From Natronomicrosphaera sp040876735 (GTDB taxonomy: Bacteria; Planctomycetota; Phycisphaerae; Phycisphaerales; Phycisphaeraceae), in contig JBBDPC010000164.1 in NCBI GenBank assembly GCA_040876735.1, positions 1-54,212 of the forward strand: a stretch of DNA of 54,212 bases, read 5' to 3'. Positions 31,858 through 40,300 of the stretch are shown here, in pieces. Under the pieces are notes generated by a model. That model worked only from the letters and a program-made list of their open reading frames with translations. It did not search any database and was not told where the DNA came from. Made by a program: the position numbers and the translations under genes. The number at the start of each line of letters is the position of its first letter. Position 1 is the first letter of the stretch.

Positions 31858-34737
31858 TTAAGTCGCACTGCCTTCCGATGCGCTCGCGGCAATGATGGTG
31901 TTGCGGTCCAGCGCGGCATCGGCGCAGACGCCCACGAACTCGTCGGCGAAGGTCGGCGGCGCGCTGGGCGGCCAGAACGTGTGATTGCGCAGATGGCGGA
32001 TGACGGCGTCGCGTGTCGCGCGGGCGTCGTCGAGTGCGTCGCCGTCCCACGCGGCGACGTGCAGCCGAACGTCGGCGAGCTTCTTGGGCAGGTTCATGTA
32101 ACCCAGTTCGACCTTGCCGTGCACACCGAGCGGGTGGGCGAGGTCGAGGTAGAGCGGCAGTTGCAGGTCGGTCCAGGTCGGTTGGCCGTCCACCTTCTTG
32201 TGGTGAGTCTGTTCGGGGCGCTTGGCGGTGTCGCCGGTCTTGTAGTCGATGATGCGGTAGCCGAGGTCGGGGTGGTGGTCGATGCGGTCGATCCGGCCCG
32301 AGAGGGTGAACGGTTGATCGTCGACGGTGATGGTGGCGGCAAGGTCGGACTCCGTGCCGCGGTCCATGATTCGCCAACCCTCGCTGGCAAGCTGAGCCTG
32401 ATGATCGGCGAAGGCGCGCAGCCGTTCGCGCAGTTGTTCGACCTGCACGCGGATGGCCGGTCGGCGGTCGCGGCCGTAGTCGCGGCGGACACGCTCGTCG
32501 AGCAGATGCGAGAGATACTCGGCCAGCTCGGCGGGCGCTTCGCAGGCGGTCATGTCGCTTCGGCCGAACGCTTCGAGCACGCCGTGCGCGAGATTGCCGA
32601 ACGCGGCGGCGTCGAGTTCGACGACGCGATCGTCCAGCCCTTCGAGGCGCAGCACGTGGCGCAGGTAAAAGCGGTAGGGGCAGGCGAGATAGTCGCGAAA
32701 GGCGGTGACGCGCAGCTTGTCGATCACCGGCACATCCAGCGGCGGGTAGGGAATGAGGAAGCGGTCACGTTCGCCGGGCGCGATCAGCAGCGGCGCGGCG
32801 GGCGTGGCGTCGTCGTGGTCGTCTTCATAGAACCGGCGGACGCGTTGGACGAGCGTGGCCTCGTCGGCATTGAGCAGCAGCCGGCTGGGCGCCAGCGGCT
32901 CGCCCGCCATCGACCGGCGGCAGGCGAGCAGCGTCACGTTCGGCCGACTGTGCACGATCGCGTGAAGCATGAACAGGTCACGGGCCAGCCGGCGGGCGTT
33001 GTCGGGCAGGCCCAGCGCGCTGCGCACCGTGTTGGGCAAAAACGCATCCCCGGTGTGGGCGCTGGGCACGGCTCCTTCGTTCATCGACGTGATGACGAGC
33101 ATCGGCGCGTCGTCCAGCGGCAGTTGCAGGTAGCCCATCAACTCGACGGCCGGCTGCCCGCCCGGCTCGGGCAGCGTCTGCTGCGACACCCGGCTGAGCG
33201 TGAGCGCAATCGCCTCCGACGCGTTGAGCGTGGGCGTCAGCGGTGAGTCCTCTTCGAGGTCCGCCTGCTCGCGCAATGCCTGGGCGATCGCTTCCAGCGA
33301 GCGGATGAGCGTTTCGTGGTGGCGGTCGTGCCGTTCGAGGCGGAACGAGCCATATACGGCCCGCAGTGCGTCCGCGATCGGCTCGCTCCATTGCGGCAGT
33401 GGCCTGCGGTTGCGCGGGGCGGCGGGCAGCAGGGCGGTGACGGCGTCCCACATCGCCTTGAGCTGCGCCTGACGTTGCCGATCGCCCAGCCAGCGGCCGT
33501 CGACCCGGCCCTGCAGGTGGTCGGCAGCATAACGGTCGAGCAGGGTGAGCCAGGGGTCGACGGGGCGGGAGGGCTGGTCGTCGGTTGGTGCGCTGGCCTG
33601 GTCACTTAAGTGACCAGGCCGGTGGGGCGTGGCTTGTTCGAGATGGCGTTCGAGGTCGGGGTGTCGCAGCAGTTCGGCGAGGTCGTCGAAGCGATGCTGG
33701 CTGACGAACCGGCCCAAGGCGCCGAGGTAGAGGGCGGGCCGTGACTGGGCCAGCGGTTTGCCAGCGGCGTAGCGGGTGGGCAGGCCCGCCAGTTCCAGAG
33801 CGCGGCGGACGACGCCTGCCTGCCGCTCGTCGCCGAGGCCGACGGTGACCTCGTCGAGGTTGTACGTCCCCTGGGCCTGCTCGGCGAGCAGTCGCACGAC
33901 CTCGCGGGCCTGATCGTTCGGCCGGTCGACGAAGCGGAGCATCTCGTCGCGCAGCGGCGCGGGCTGGCGCTGCCAGTAGTCGGTCTTGAGCGAGCCGAGC
34001 GCGTCGAAGCCGGCGGCGTGGTCGGCGGGGGCGTGGATGAGGGCCGTCACCGGGCCGGCGAGCTGCTTGAGCATGTTGGCGAGCGTGACGCCGAGGTCGA
34101 CGACGCCCAGCAGCACCAGCTTGCCGTCGAACGCGCAGCGCTGTTCAACGATCGCGTCGAACCGAGCCTGGTGGCGGTCGACCATCCCCAGCCGGCCGAG
34201 CGTCTTGCTGTACGCCTGCTCCAACTTCGCCATCGCCCGCCAGCGCTGGTCGGTCTGCACGGTGCGCTCGACGGCAAGGCGGTCGAACTCGCGCACCACG
34301 TCGGCGACGCGCAGCCCGCCGCCGGCCAGGTCCTCCGCCAACTGCTCAAGCTGCATCGCCAGTGACCACCATTGCGGCCAGTCGTCGGCTTCGGGCGGAT
34401 GGGGCACGACCACTTCCACGGTGGCGCGGTCGGCGGCCCGCAGGGCGGCGACCCGGGCGAGCAAGGATTGCAGCGGCCGGGCGACGGGCGTGGCGGGTTC
34501 GTAGAGGTGTTCGGGCAGTTCGCCGGGCGTGACGATCTGTGGCGGCACGAGGGCGTCACCCGCGGCGCGGAGCAGCAGTTCGAGCAAGCGTCGGCCGGCC
34601 TCGGCGCCGGGGATGGCGATGGTCAGGTCCGAGAGGTCCCACGTGCCGTCGGTCTGGGCGCACTGCTGGCCGAGCCAGCGGACGGCAGTGGGCAGGGCGG
34701 GCTGGTCCCAACCTGTGAATTCGCGCTCGATCGGCAT
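31858..34737 (-). CDS. addB: AddB-like PD-(D/E)XK nuclease subunit
   Basis: The 959-residue partner of AddA has an inactivated helicase-like N-terminus: the Walker A position reads IPGAEAGRR and lacks the GKT lysine. The C-terminal nuclease shows ACPYRFYLRH (about residue 686), FGNLAHGVLE, GRIDRID, YRIIDYKTGD (about 832) and the LQLPLY motif. AddB proteins usually hold an Fe-S cluster with one Cys before and three after the nuclease. Here I see the Cys in ACPYRFY but only one near the end (FVGVCADAA), so the cluster may be absent. The ATG at 34737 follows AGGAGGG. It overlaps no neighbour and leads the addB-addA operon; TTATAC at 34806-34811 may be the -10. A 26-bp palindrome lies in the coding sequence. 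Confidence 0.82.
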   Translation of the reverse strand: MPIEREFTGWDQPALPTAVRWLGQQCAQTDGTWDLSDLTIAIPGAEAGRRLLELLLRAAGDALVPPQIVTPGELPEHLYEPATPVARPLQSLLARVAALRAADRATVEVVVPHPPEADDWPQWWSLAMQLEQLAEDLAGGGLRVADVVREFDRLAVERTVQTDQRWRAMAKLEQAYSKTLGRLGMVDRHQARFDAIVEQRCAFDGKLVLLGVVDLGVTLANMLKQLAGPVTALIHAPADHAAGFDALGSLKTDYWQRQPAPLRDEMLRFVDRPNDQAREVVRLLAEQAQGTYNLDEVTVGLGDERQAGVVRRALELAGLPTRYAAGKPLAQSRPALYLGALGRFVSQHRFDDLAELLRHPDLERHLEQATPHRPGHLSDQASAPTDDQPSRPVDPWLTLLDRYAADHLQGRVDGRWLGDRQRQAQLKAMWDAVTALLPAAPRNRRPLPQWSEPIADALRAVYGSFRLERHDRHHETLIRSLEAIAQALREQADLEEDSPLTPTLNASEAIALTLSRVSQQTLPEPGGQPAVELMGYLQLPLDDAPMLVITSMNEGAVPSAHTGDAFLPNTVRSALGLPDNARRLARDLFMLHAIVHSRPNVTLLACRRSMAGEPLAPSRLLLNADEATLVQRVRRFYEDDHDDATPAAPLLIAPGERDRFLIPYPPLDVPVIDKLRVTAFRDYLACPYRFYLRHVLRLEGLDDRVVELDAAAFGNLAHGVLEAFGRSDMTACEAPAELAEYLSHLLDERVRRDYGRDRRPAIRVQVEQLRERLRAFADHQAQLASEGWRIMDRGTESDLAATITVDDQPFTLSGRIDRIDHHPDLGYRIIDYKTGDTAKRPEQTHHKKVDGQPTWTDLQLPLYLDLAHPLGVHGKVELGYMNLPKKLADVRLHVAAWDGDALDDARATRDAVIRHLRNHTFWPPSAPPTFADEFVGVCADAALDRNTIIAASASEGSAT
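33595..33620 (-). repeat. 26-bp perfect palindrome inside addB
   Basis: The sequence is its own reverse complement over all 26 bases, centred on CACTTAAGTG. It encodes PGHLSDQA (about residues 373-381) between helicase-like blocks. The apex resembles the CTTCAG family of intergenic hairpins. Confidence 0.9.
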
Positions 34738-34856
34738 GCTCGTCACCCTCCTGGTGATCGCGCCCGGCTCCGCCCGCTCCCGCTCCATGGGATGGGTCTG
34801 CACAGGTATAACCGATCGGCGGGGGCCGGGCCAAGGCTGACGGTGACAGCGGGGTG

Positions 34857-35354
34857 TCAGCGGCCCTGAGGCGCGGTGGCGGGCGTTGCGGCGTGGTTGA
34901 AGCGGGCGCGGACGGTGTCGCGGTTGAGCACGATGATGGTGAAGACGCCCAGCACGGTGCCCAGCGGCATGAACAGGCAACTGGCGGCGGCAACGATCAT
35001 GCAGAACAGCCAGCGGCGCTGCTCTTGCAGGAACCGGCCGGCGGCGATGAGGAGTCCGCCCAGCGTCCAGCCGGCGATCATGAAAATCAGGGGCAGGAGC
35101 GTAAGCACGAAGCCGAAGGCGAGCTGCGCTTCGCGCGGCATCGGTTCGCCGGTGTTGGCGTCTTTGAATTCATCGCCGGCGAAGAGCATGGCCAGGCCCA
35201 TCACGAGGTAGATCGAAGGGCAGAAGGCGAGCACGATCGAAAGGCCGCCCACCACGTAGTGGAAGATTGCCAGCAGGCGGAGGTGCTCGGCGTCGCGATC
35301 GGGCGGCGGCGGCGAAGGGGCGGGAGGAGGTATGGGCGAAGGGGTGGCGGTCAT
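34857..35354 (-). CDS. Hypothetical four-helix membrane protein
   Basis: The 165-residue protein has a Pro-rich cytoplasmic N-terminus, then HLRLLAIFHYVVGGLS leading into the first of about four hydrophobic segments. The segment LLIAAGRFLQEQRRWLFCMIVA and the end TVLGVFTIIVLNRDTVRARF resemble small membrane proteins common in planctomycetes. No function is known to me. The ATG at 35354 has GGAAG upstream. It stands 119 bp upstream of the addB start on the same strand and may share or supply its promoter region. Confidence 0.75.
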   Translation of the reverse strand: MTATPSPIPPPAPSPPPPDRDAEHLRLLAIFHYVVGGLSIVLAFCPSIYLVMGLAMLFAGDEFKDANTGEPMPREAQLAFGFVLTLLPLIFMIAGWTLGGLLIAAGRFLQEQRRWLFCMIVAAASCLFMPLGTVLGVFTIIVLNRDTVRARFNHAATPATAPQGR

Positions 35355-35393
35355 GGGCGCGGCTTCCGAAAGGTGGGTGAAGTGATGCTGTCA

Positions 35394-35422
35394 GAAGCCC
35401 ACGGATTGAATCTGTGGGCTTC
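35394..35422. repeat. AGCCCACG-stem hairpin with compensatory changes
   Basis: A 29-nt hairpin of the same length and core as 28509-28537. The second base pair is A-T here and T-A there, and a G-T wobble replaces a G-C pair, so the stem is kept while the sequence changes. It lies between two minus-strand genes. Confidence 0.7.
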
Positions 35423-35435
35423 GGCGTGGAGGCAT

Positions 35436-35720
35436 TCAGATGAGCGTGGGTAATTCCTTGTCGACCTCGGGGAAGTAGCGGCGGATGACCGAGCAGTCGA
35501 ACTTGGGCAGGATCGCGCCCGCCGGCTCGCGTTCGAGCAGGAAGCGGAACGCCGCCTCGACCACTTGCGACGGGGGCACACGGCCGCGCGACCAGAGGTC
35601 GTAGTCGGACCAGCTCAGCGTGACGGCGTACTCGTGCGTTCGGCCGGCGTCAAAGACGCGCACCTCGTACGACCAGTTGTTGTCGCCTTCGGTTTCGGGG
35701 CCGATTTCGATGTCGGGCAT
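35436..35720 (-). CDS. Conserved small protein of unknown function
   Basis: The 94-residue protein has an acidic N-terminus (MPDIEIGPETEGD), a beta-type segment YEVRVFDAGRTHEYAVTLSW and a C-terminal FDCSVIRRYFPEVDKELP block. The composition suggests a soluble cytoplasmic domain. I recognise it as a type seen as hypothetical in several phyla but cannot name a function. It lies 14 bp downstream of the Ldh-family gene and may be cotranscribed with it. Confidence 0.7.
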   Translation of the reverse strand: MPDIEIGPETEGDNNWSYEVRVFDAGRTHEYAVTLSWSDYDLWSRGRVPPSQVVEAAFRFLLEREPAGAILPKFDCSVIRRYFPEVDKELPTLI

Positions 35721-35734
35721 GGGAAGGCTCGCGT

Positions 35735-36844
35735 TCAGGCGGTGGTCGTGGCTGCCGCGTCGAATTCGACGCCGAGCGCGTCGGCCAGCTTGCGGAATTC
35801 GGTCACTTCCGCCTCGGAGAAGATCAGGCCGTTGGCTTGGGCGCTGGCGACGGCGGCGTCGTGTTCGATCTGGCCGGGCAGCAGGCAGTTACCTTCCGGG
35901 GGTGAGTTGCCGTGGCCGAGGATGTCCTGGATGACGGCCTTGACGTTCTGGACCTGGTCACGGCCGCGGGCGAAAGCGCCGCAGTTCAGCGCGTCGGGAT
36001 GGATGACCTGGAAGTAGAAATTGGGCGTCGTCTTTTCCCCTTCGCCGGCCTGTTCAGGTCGGGAGCGGAGCGTGGGCAGGGAGCCGCCGATGAACGCGGC
36101 GACGACTTCGTTGATCAGCGACAGGCCGTAGCCCTTGTGAGCGCCGAACGGCAGCAGGGCGGCGACCTGTGCGGGGTCGGTCGTCGGGTTGCCATCCTTG
36201 TCGACGGCGGCCTGCGGGGGCAGTTGCTTGCCTTCGCGCTTGAACTGCTGGACCCGGCCCATGGCGACGGTGCTGGTGGCCCAGTCGATCACGAGCGGGT
36301 AGCCGATGGCGTCGGTGGTGGGGAAGGCCCACGAGTGCGGGTTGGTGCCGAGCGTGGGAAACTTGCCCATGAACGGGACGACCTCGGCCAGTGCGGCGGT
36401 GCAGTTGGTATAGGCGATGTAGCCTTTCTTCGCGGCGTCCATGACGTAGCCGCCGCCCCAGAGATAGTGGAAGGCGTTGTCGACGCTGACCTGCCCGATG
36501 CCGTACTCGTCGGCGAGTTCGATGCAGCGGTCCATCGCGGCGAAGGCGGTCGCCTGGCCGAGCTTGCGGTTGGCGTTCCACTTTTCGCTGGCCTTGAACT
36601 TGGTCGGCAGCTTTTCGAGCGTCGCGCCGGGGACGCAGCCCTGGCGTTGCTTATTGCCCGAGCCGAAGTGGTCGTCGAGGTGCAGGGCCTTGAGCGCGTT
36701 GTGCGTCTTGATGCCATGCCACGCGGCAAGCTCGCAGAAACGGGCGGCGGCGTCGGCCTCGTCGGCGGTGAACCCGCGGTCCTGGAAGGCGGCGGTCACC
36801 AGGTGGCGGTGGCTGTCGAGCGATACAACGTAGCTGTCGGGCAT
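35735..36844 (-). CDS. Ldh2-family NAD(P)-dependent oxidoreductase
   Basis: The 369-residue protein belongs to the malate/L-lactate dehydrogenase family (type 2), which is unrelated to the Rossmann-type MDH/LDH. Landmarks are the N-terminal HGIKTHNALKAL (catalytic His region), VSVDNAFHYLWGGGY, GTNPHSWAFPT, DWATSTVAMGRV and LPFGAHKGYGLSLINEV. Members reduce 2-oxoacids or related substrates such as ureidoglycolate or diketogulonate, so the substrate is open. The ATG at 36844 follows GGAGATG. It is divergent from the NHL-repeat gene with 135 bp between. Confidence 0.88.
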   Translation of the reverse strand: MPDSYVVSLDSHRHLVTAAFQDRGFTADEADAAARFCELAAWHGIKTHNALKALHLDDHFGSGNKQRQGCVPGATLEKLPTKFKASEKWNANRKLGQATAFAAMDRCIELADEYGIGQVSVDNAFHYLWGGGYVMDAAKKGYIAYTNCTAALAEVVPFMGKFPTLGTNPHSWAFPTTDAIGYPLVIDWATSTVAMGRVQQFKREGKQLPPQAAVDKDGNPTTDPAQVAALLPFGAHKGYGLSLINEVVAAFIGGSLPTLRSRPEQAGEGEKTTPNFYFQVIHPDALNCGAFARGRDQVQNVKAVIQDILGHGNSPPEGNCLLPGQIEHDAAVASAQANGLIFSEAEVTEFRKLADALGVEFDAAATTTA

Positions 36845-36979
36845 CGGGCATCTCCGGTAAAAGGCGTACATGCGTTTGTATCCCGAAGCGTCACCACTGG
36901 CAACCAGGGGTTGCCACGCCGTCTGCTTTCCATCATCATCATGCGTTCGCCAGGCATCCTTCATCATCAGGACATTCCC

Positions 36980-37924
36980 ATGACCGACACCCTCGCCACC
37001 GGCTCGGAAACCTACGCGTGGAACTCGAACTGGGCTAAGCTGCCCGACGGCGTCCAACTCGGCTACACGCACGGCGTGGCGGTCGACCGGCAGGGCCTCG
37101 TCCACGTCTTCAACCAGTCACGCCACGGCGTGCTCACGTTCGACGGCGACGGCAACTTCGTCCGCACCTGGGCCGAGTTCCCCAGCGACCGCTTCCTCGG
37201 CGCCCACGGCCTCACGCTCGTCGACCATGATGGCGTCGAACACCTCTGGCTCACCGATCAGAACTCCGGCGAAGTCGTCAAGACCACCCTCGCCGGCGAA
37301 ACCGTCCTCAGCATCGACAAGCCCGACCACCCCGCTTACGCCGAGGGCGGCAACTACGTCCCCACCTGGGCCGCCGAGTCGCCGACCAACGGTGACATCT
37401 ACGTCGCCGACGGCTACGGTTCCAGCCTCGTCCACCGCTACGACCGCACAGGCCAGTACCTCGTCACGCTCGACGGCTCGACCGGCGGGGGCCGGTTCGC
37501 CTGCCCCCATGCCGTCTGGATCGGCGCACGCCCGCAGGCCACCGGTGTCGACGCCCCCGTGCTCTACGTCACCGACCGCGGCAACAGCCGGGTGCAGGTC
37601 TACCACCTCGACGGCCGGTTCATCAAGGCGTTCGAGCAGCAGCATCCCTGCTGCTTCGACCAGCACGCCGACGGCCGGCTGCTCGTGCCCGACCTGCACG
37701 CGTTCATCAACATTTACGACGAGCGCGACCAACTCGTTGCCGAGCACCTCGGCGACAACCGCACCATCGTCGGCAAGCACGGCTGGCCCAACGTGCCGCA
37801 CGCCATGCGCGAGCCGGGCAAGTTCAACAGCCCCCACGGCGGCTGCTTCGACCGGGCGGGCAACATCTACATCGTCGAGTGGATCGAAGACGGGCGGATC
37901 ACGAAGCTGACCCGGCAGCGGTGA
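36980..37924 (+). CDS. NHL-repeat beta-propeller protein
   Basis: The 314-residue protein consists of repeating NHL blades: YTHGVAVDRQGLVHVFN, GAHGLTLVDHDGVEHLWLTD, ESPTNGDIYVADGYG, VLYVTDRGNSRVQVY and GCFDRAGNIYIVEW. There is no signal peptide, so a cytosolic location is likely. Similar proteins include peptidyl-hydroxyglycine amidating lyase-like and sugar lactonase-like propellers, but no catalytic set is evident. The ATG at 36980 has AGGA upstream. It ends 14 bp from the convergent secreted-protein gene and is divergent from the Ldh2 gene, which may act in the same process. Confidence 0.85.
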   Translation: MTDTLATGSETYAWNSNWAKLPDGVQLGYTHGVAVDRQGLVHVFNQSRHGVLTFDGDGNFVRTWAEFPSDRFLGAHGLTLVDHDGVEHLWLTDQNSGEVVKTTLAGETVLSIDKPDHPAYAEGGNYVPTWAAESPTNGDIYVADGYGSSLVHRYDRTGQYLVTLDGSTGGGRFACPHAVWIGARPQATGVDAPVLYVTDRGNSRVQVYHLDGRFIKAFEQQHPCCFDQHADGRLLVPDLHAFINIYDERDQLVAEHLGDNRTIVGKHGWPNVPHAMREPGKFNSPHGGCFDRAGNIYIVEWIEDGRITKLTRQR

Positions 37925-37938
37925 AGCGTGCGGGCCGC

Positions 37939-38715
37939 TTATTCGTCCCCAGCGTCCGCCTCGTCGGCATCATCTTGTTGTTGCTCGGCATCGTCCCGCT
38001 CGTCCCAAGGAAAGAAGCGGCGGTCGAAGGCGGGGCTGTAGCGGTACGTCGCGCTGGATTTGGGCAAAGTTGTCACGGCCCAAAAGCGTTGGCGGATTTC
38101 CTCCGTCACCGGCTCGGCGCGAACGATGAGTTCGAAACGCAAGACCTCGGCTCGTTCGATATCGTCTGGATCGTCGAGCGACTGTTCCATGCGATGGCGC
38201 AGACCAGGCTCCGCCGCTTCCTCGTCGTCCATCCAGTCGGGGCGGGTGAACTGCCGGGTGAACAGGCGCAGGTCCTCTCCCGCGCGGGTGGGTGAAATGA
38301 AGCCGTAGCCCCAAGAGCCCGATGACTTCCACGTCTTGATCCATCGCGGGCTGGCTTCAGAGCTGACGAGTTTCAGGTCGAGCGAGCGACGGTTCGGCTG
38401 GAGCGCGTCCGGATCAAACTCACCAATGTAGATCTCATGTCGATCCAAGCCGTCGCTACTGAGGTACCATGCGCCTTCGGAACGCAGCGGGTCGAGCTTG
38501 TCCTCCTCGTCAAGGTAGCGAAGCTCCACGTTGAGCATGTAACCGCGCGGGACGGTGATGTGGAAGCGATGCACCTTCAACCCCAGCGCGTCGACCTGTA
38601 CCTCGTCCGGTTTCTGATGCTCGATTTCAATGACCTGTGGATCCGCCGGCTCGTCCGCCAGGGCAGGCATCACGGTGGCAAGGACTATAACGGCGAAGGC
38701 GAGATGGTGGCGCAT
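37939..38715 (-). CDS. Secreted hypothetical protein
   Basis: The 258-residue precursor has a clear signal peptide (about residues 1-20, AFAVIVLATVMPALA). The mature part includes VDALGLKVHRFHITVPRGY and LNVELRYLDEEDKL, then DLKLVSSEASPRWIK, and a very acidic Asp/Glu/Gln tail. No known domain is evident. GGAGAG precedes the ATG. It is convergent with the NHL-repeat gene and separated by 84 bp from the lamin-tail gene upstream, on the same strand, so the two secreted proteins may be expressed together. Confidence 0.7.
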   Translation of the reverse strand: MRHHLAFAVIVLATVMPALADEPADPQVIEIEHQKPDEVQVDALGLKVHRFHITVPRGYMLNVELRYLDEEDKLDPLRSEGAWYLSSDGLDRHEIYIGEFDPDALQPNRRSLDLKLVSSEASPRWIKTWKSSGSWGYGFISPTRAGEDLRLFTRQFTRPDWMDDEEAAEPGLRHRMEQSLDDPDDIERAEVLRFELIVRAEPVTEEIRQRFWAVTTLPKSSATYRYSPAFDRRFFPWDERDDAEQQQDDADEADAGDE

Positions 38716-38799
38716 GATAGACTCTCCGGAATTGAAGTGGAGCAGTCAAGTTTCCCCGGCCGCCCGGCTCCCGGTCGGCCGCAACGGTGAGTCATGTCA

Positions 38800-39513
38800 T
38801 CACTCTGATGTGTCGGCTTCGCCCGCCGACGCATCCTCTTCATCGGTGGTCACCACCACGCCTGGCGAGCCGACGTCGCGCTGGTCGTAGCCGCCTTCGG
38901 ATTTGGCGTGACGTGCTCCGTGGCGGTCGGCGTCGGCGCGGGCCCAGTTGGCGCCGTCGTCGTTGGCGGTGGTGTTGATCGCGTGCGGCAGCAGGTAGAT
39001 GCTCGGGCCGTCGGGCTTGTTGGCCGGCCAGCGAGCTTCGTTGTGGTAGTTGACCGCGTCGGCCATGTCGCCGGCGGTGCGGCGGAGTTCGAGCACGCCC
39101 GCCTCCTCGCTCGGCTGATTGGTCAACTGGTGCAGGCCCGGCTGATGCCAGCGGGTCAGGGGGATGACCTGGAAGCCGTCGCCCCAGGCGGCGCGGAAGT
39201 TGTCGACCGTCTGGTTACCCGGGATGAGCACGACGGCCTCGCCGGGTGCGATCTCCACCTTCTGCTCAAATTCGCCTTCGGGAGGTGGCAAAATCGGCTC
39301 GGTCTGGCCGCGTTCGTTGGCCAGGTGCCAGCCTTCGAGGGAGATGGTGCGATCGCCGCGGTTGTAGATTTCCACCCATTCGGTTTTGGCCGGCCAGCGT
39401 TCTTCTGATGCCGGGTCGTACATGATTTCGGTGATGACGATGTCATCGGCCGCGAGCGGGCCGGCGAGCAGCAGACAGGCGGCGGCGAAGGTGACGGCGA
39501 AACGGCTGACCAT
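38800..39513 (-). CDS. Secreted lamin-tail-domain protein
   Basis: The 237-residue precursor starts at MVSRFAVTF with a signal peptide ending near LLAGPLAAD. The mature N-terminus is a lamin tail domain (LTD): DIVITEIMYDP, TEWVEIYNRGDRTISLEGW, KVEIAPGEAVVLIPG. The LTD is an immunoglobulin-like fold found in bacterial surface and secreted proteins. The C-terminal 40 residues are acidic and probably unstructured. The open frame continues upstream to 39693, through a hairpin region, so I use the signal peptide to choose the start. Its role is unknown. Confidence 0.82.
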   Translation of the reverse strand: MVSRFAVTFAAACLLLAGPLAADDIVITEIMYDPASEERWPAKTEWVEIYNRGDRTISLEGWHLANERGQTEPILPPPEGEFEQKVEIAPGEAVVLIPGNQTVDNFRAAWGDGFQVIPLTRWHQPGLHQLTNQPSEEAGVLELRRTAGDMADAVNYHNEARWPANKPDGPSIYLLPHAINTTANDDGANWARADADRHGARHAKSEGGYDQRDVGSPGVVVTTDEEDASAGEADTSE

Positions 39514-39611
39514 GGGAGCCCCCTTTGAGTTGTGCCGGCGTTGGCGTGCGCGGCCTTGCGGTGTATCGAGCATGATGGTGGGGCAGGGGGCAGACGTCAA
39601 GAAAAAGGGAA

Positions 39612-39673
39612 TGGGACATTTTGCTTTCCCAGTGGGGCGGGCGAGACGTCCGCCCCACTGGGAAAGTGTCCCA
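39612..39673 (-). terminator. Long two-tier hairpin between DUF4383 gene and LTD gene
   Basis: A perfect 17-bp inner stem (39624-39640 and 39650-39666) is extended by outer TGGGACA and TGTCCCA (39612-39618 and 39667-39673). On the minus strand CCTTTTTCTTG follows, so it could act as a second terminator for the DUF4383 operon. Confidence 0.55.
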
Positions 39674-39680
39674 CTACCAA

Positions 39681-39710
39681 GAAAAAAGCCCACGGCGTGT
39701 TGCCGTGGGC
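39681..39710 (-). terminator. Rho-independent terminator of the DUF4383 operon
   Basis: A 9-10-bp GCCCACGGC stem with a 5-nt loop (39688-39710) is followed on the minus strand by TTTTTTCTT. It lies 45 bp after the DUF4383 stop. Its stem is the AGCCCACG family. Confidence 0.8.
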
Positions 39711-39754
39711 TTCGTGGGTGGCCTGGTGCCGGGGATGATGCGAGGCGTCGCCGC

Positions 39755-40249
39755 TTATGGCCGGCCGCGATGGGCGGCGGCGGTTTCGGGATGCGCGGTG
39801 CGCTCCTGGGCGTGGGAGACAGCGGCGCCGATGATGAACACCAGCGTCAGCGCCAGATGGAGCCAGTGGTCGGCCATGTTCATCTCCAACGCGTTGTTGA
39901 TCCAGTCGACGCCGAGGAAGCCCAGCAGCATGACCAAGCCATAGACCACGGCGAAGACCCAGAGCGTGGCGCGAGCGGCGGCCTCGCTGGCGAAGCCGAG
40001 GCCGAGCAGGACCACGCCGGAGAGCAGGTGGACCCAGTTGTGGAGCGTGTTGACGGAGAAGATGCCCAGGACGTAGTCGTCGCCGAAGAAGCCCAGCAGG
40101 GCGACGAGGATGAAGACGGCGCCGAGCACGCGGGCGGTCCAGCGTGCGGCGGTGGCGGGACCGGTGCCCTCGTCGTGCCGTTCGTGGGCTTCGCGTCGAG
40201 CGCGGACATCGTGTCGCGTGGTGTTTGGATCGTCAGCGGGTCGTTGCAT
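39755..40249 (-). CDS. DUF4383 membrane protein, copy 1
   Basis: The 164-residue protein has four membrane helices. The pattern NTLHNWVHLLSGVVLLGLGF and LHLALTLVFIIGA is the DUF4383 signature. The ATG at 40249 (MQRPADDP) follows AGGAGG. It is paralogous to the next upstream gene (same helix layout, LHNWVHLLSG versus LHSWIHLLTG). Function is unknown; the family is common in actinobacterial and other stress-related loci. The pair ends at the terminator at 39681-39710. Confidence 0.85.
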   Translation of the reverse strand: MQRPADDPNTTRHDVRARREAHERHDEGTGPATAARWTARVLGAVFILVALLGFFGDDYVLGIFSVNTLHNWVHLLSGVVLLGLGFASEAAARATLWVFAVVYGLVMLLGFLGVDWINNALEMNMADHWLHLALTLVFIIGAAVSHAQERTAHPETAAAHRGRP

Positions 40250-40300
40250 GGTTGGCCTCCTTGCTTGGGACTGAAGAGGGTGGTGGGTACGGAAGAACAA

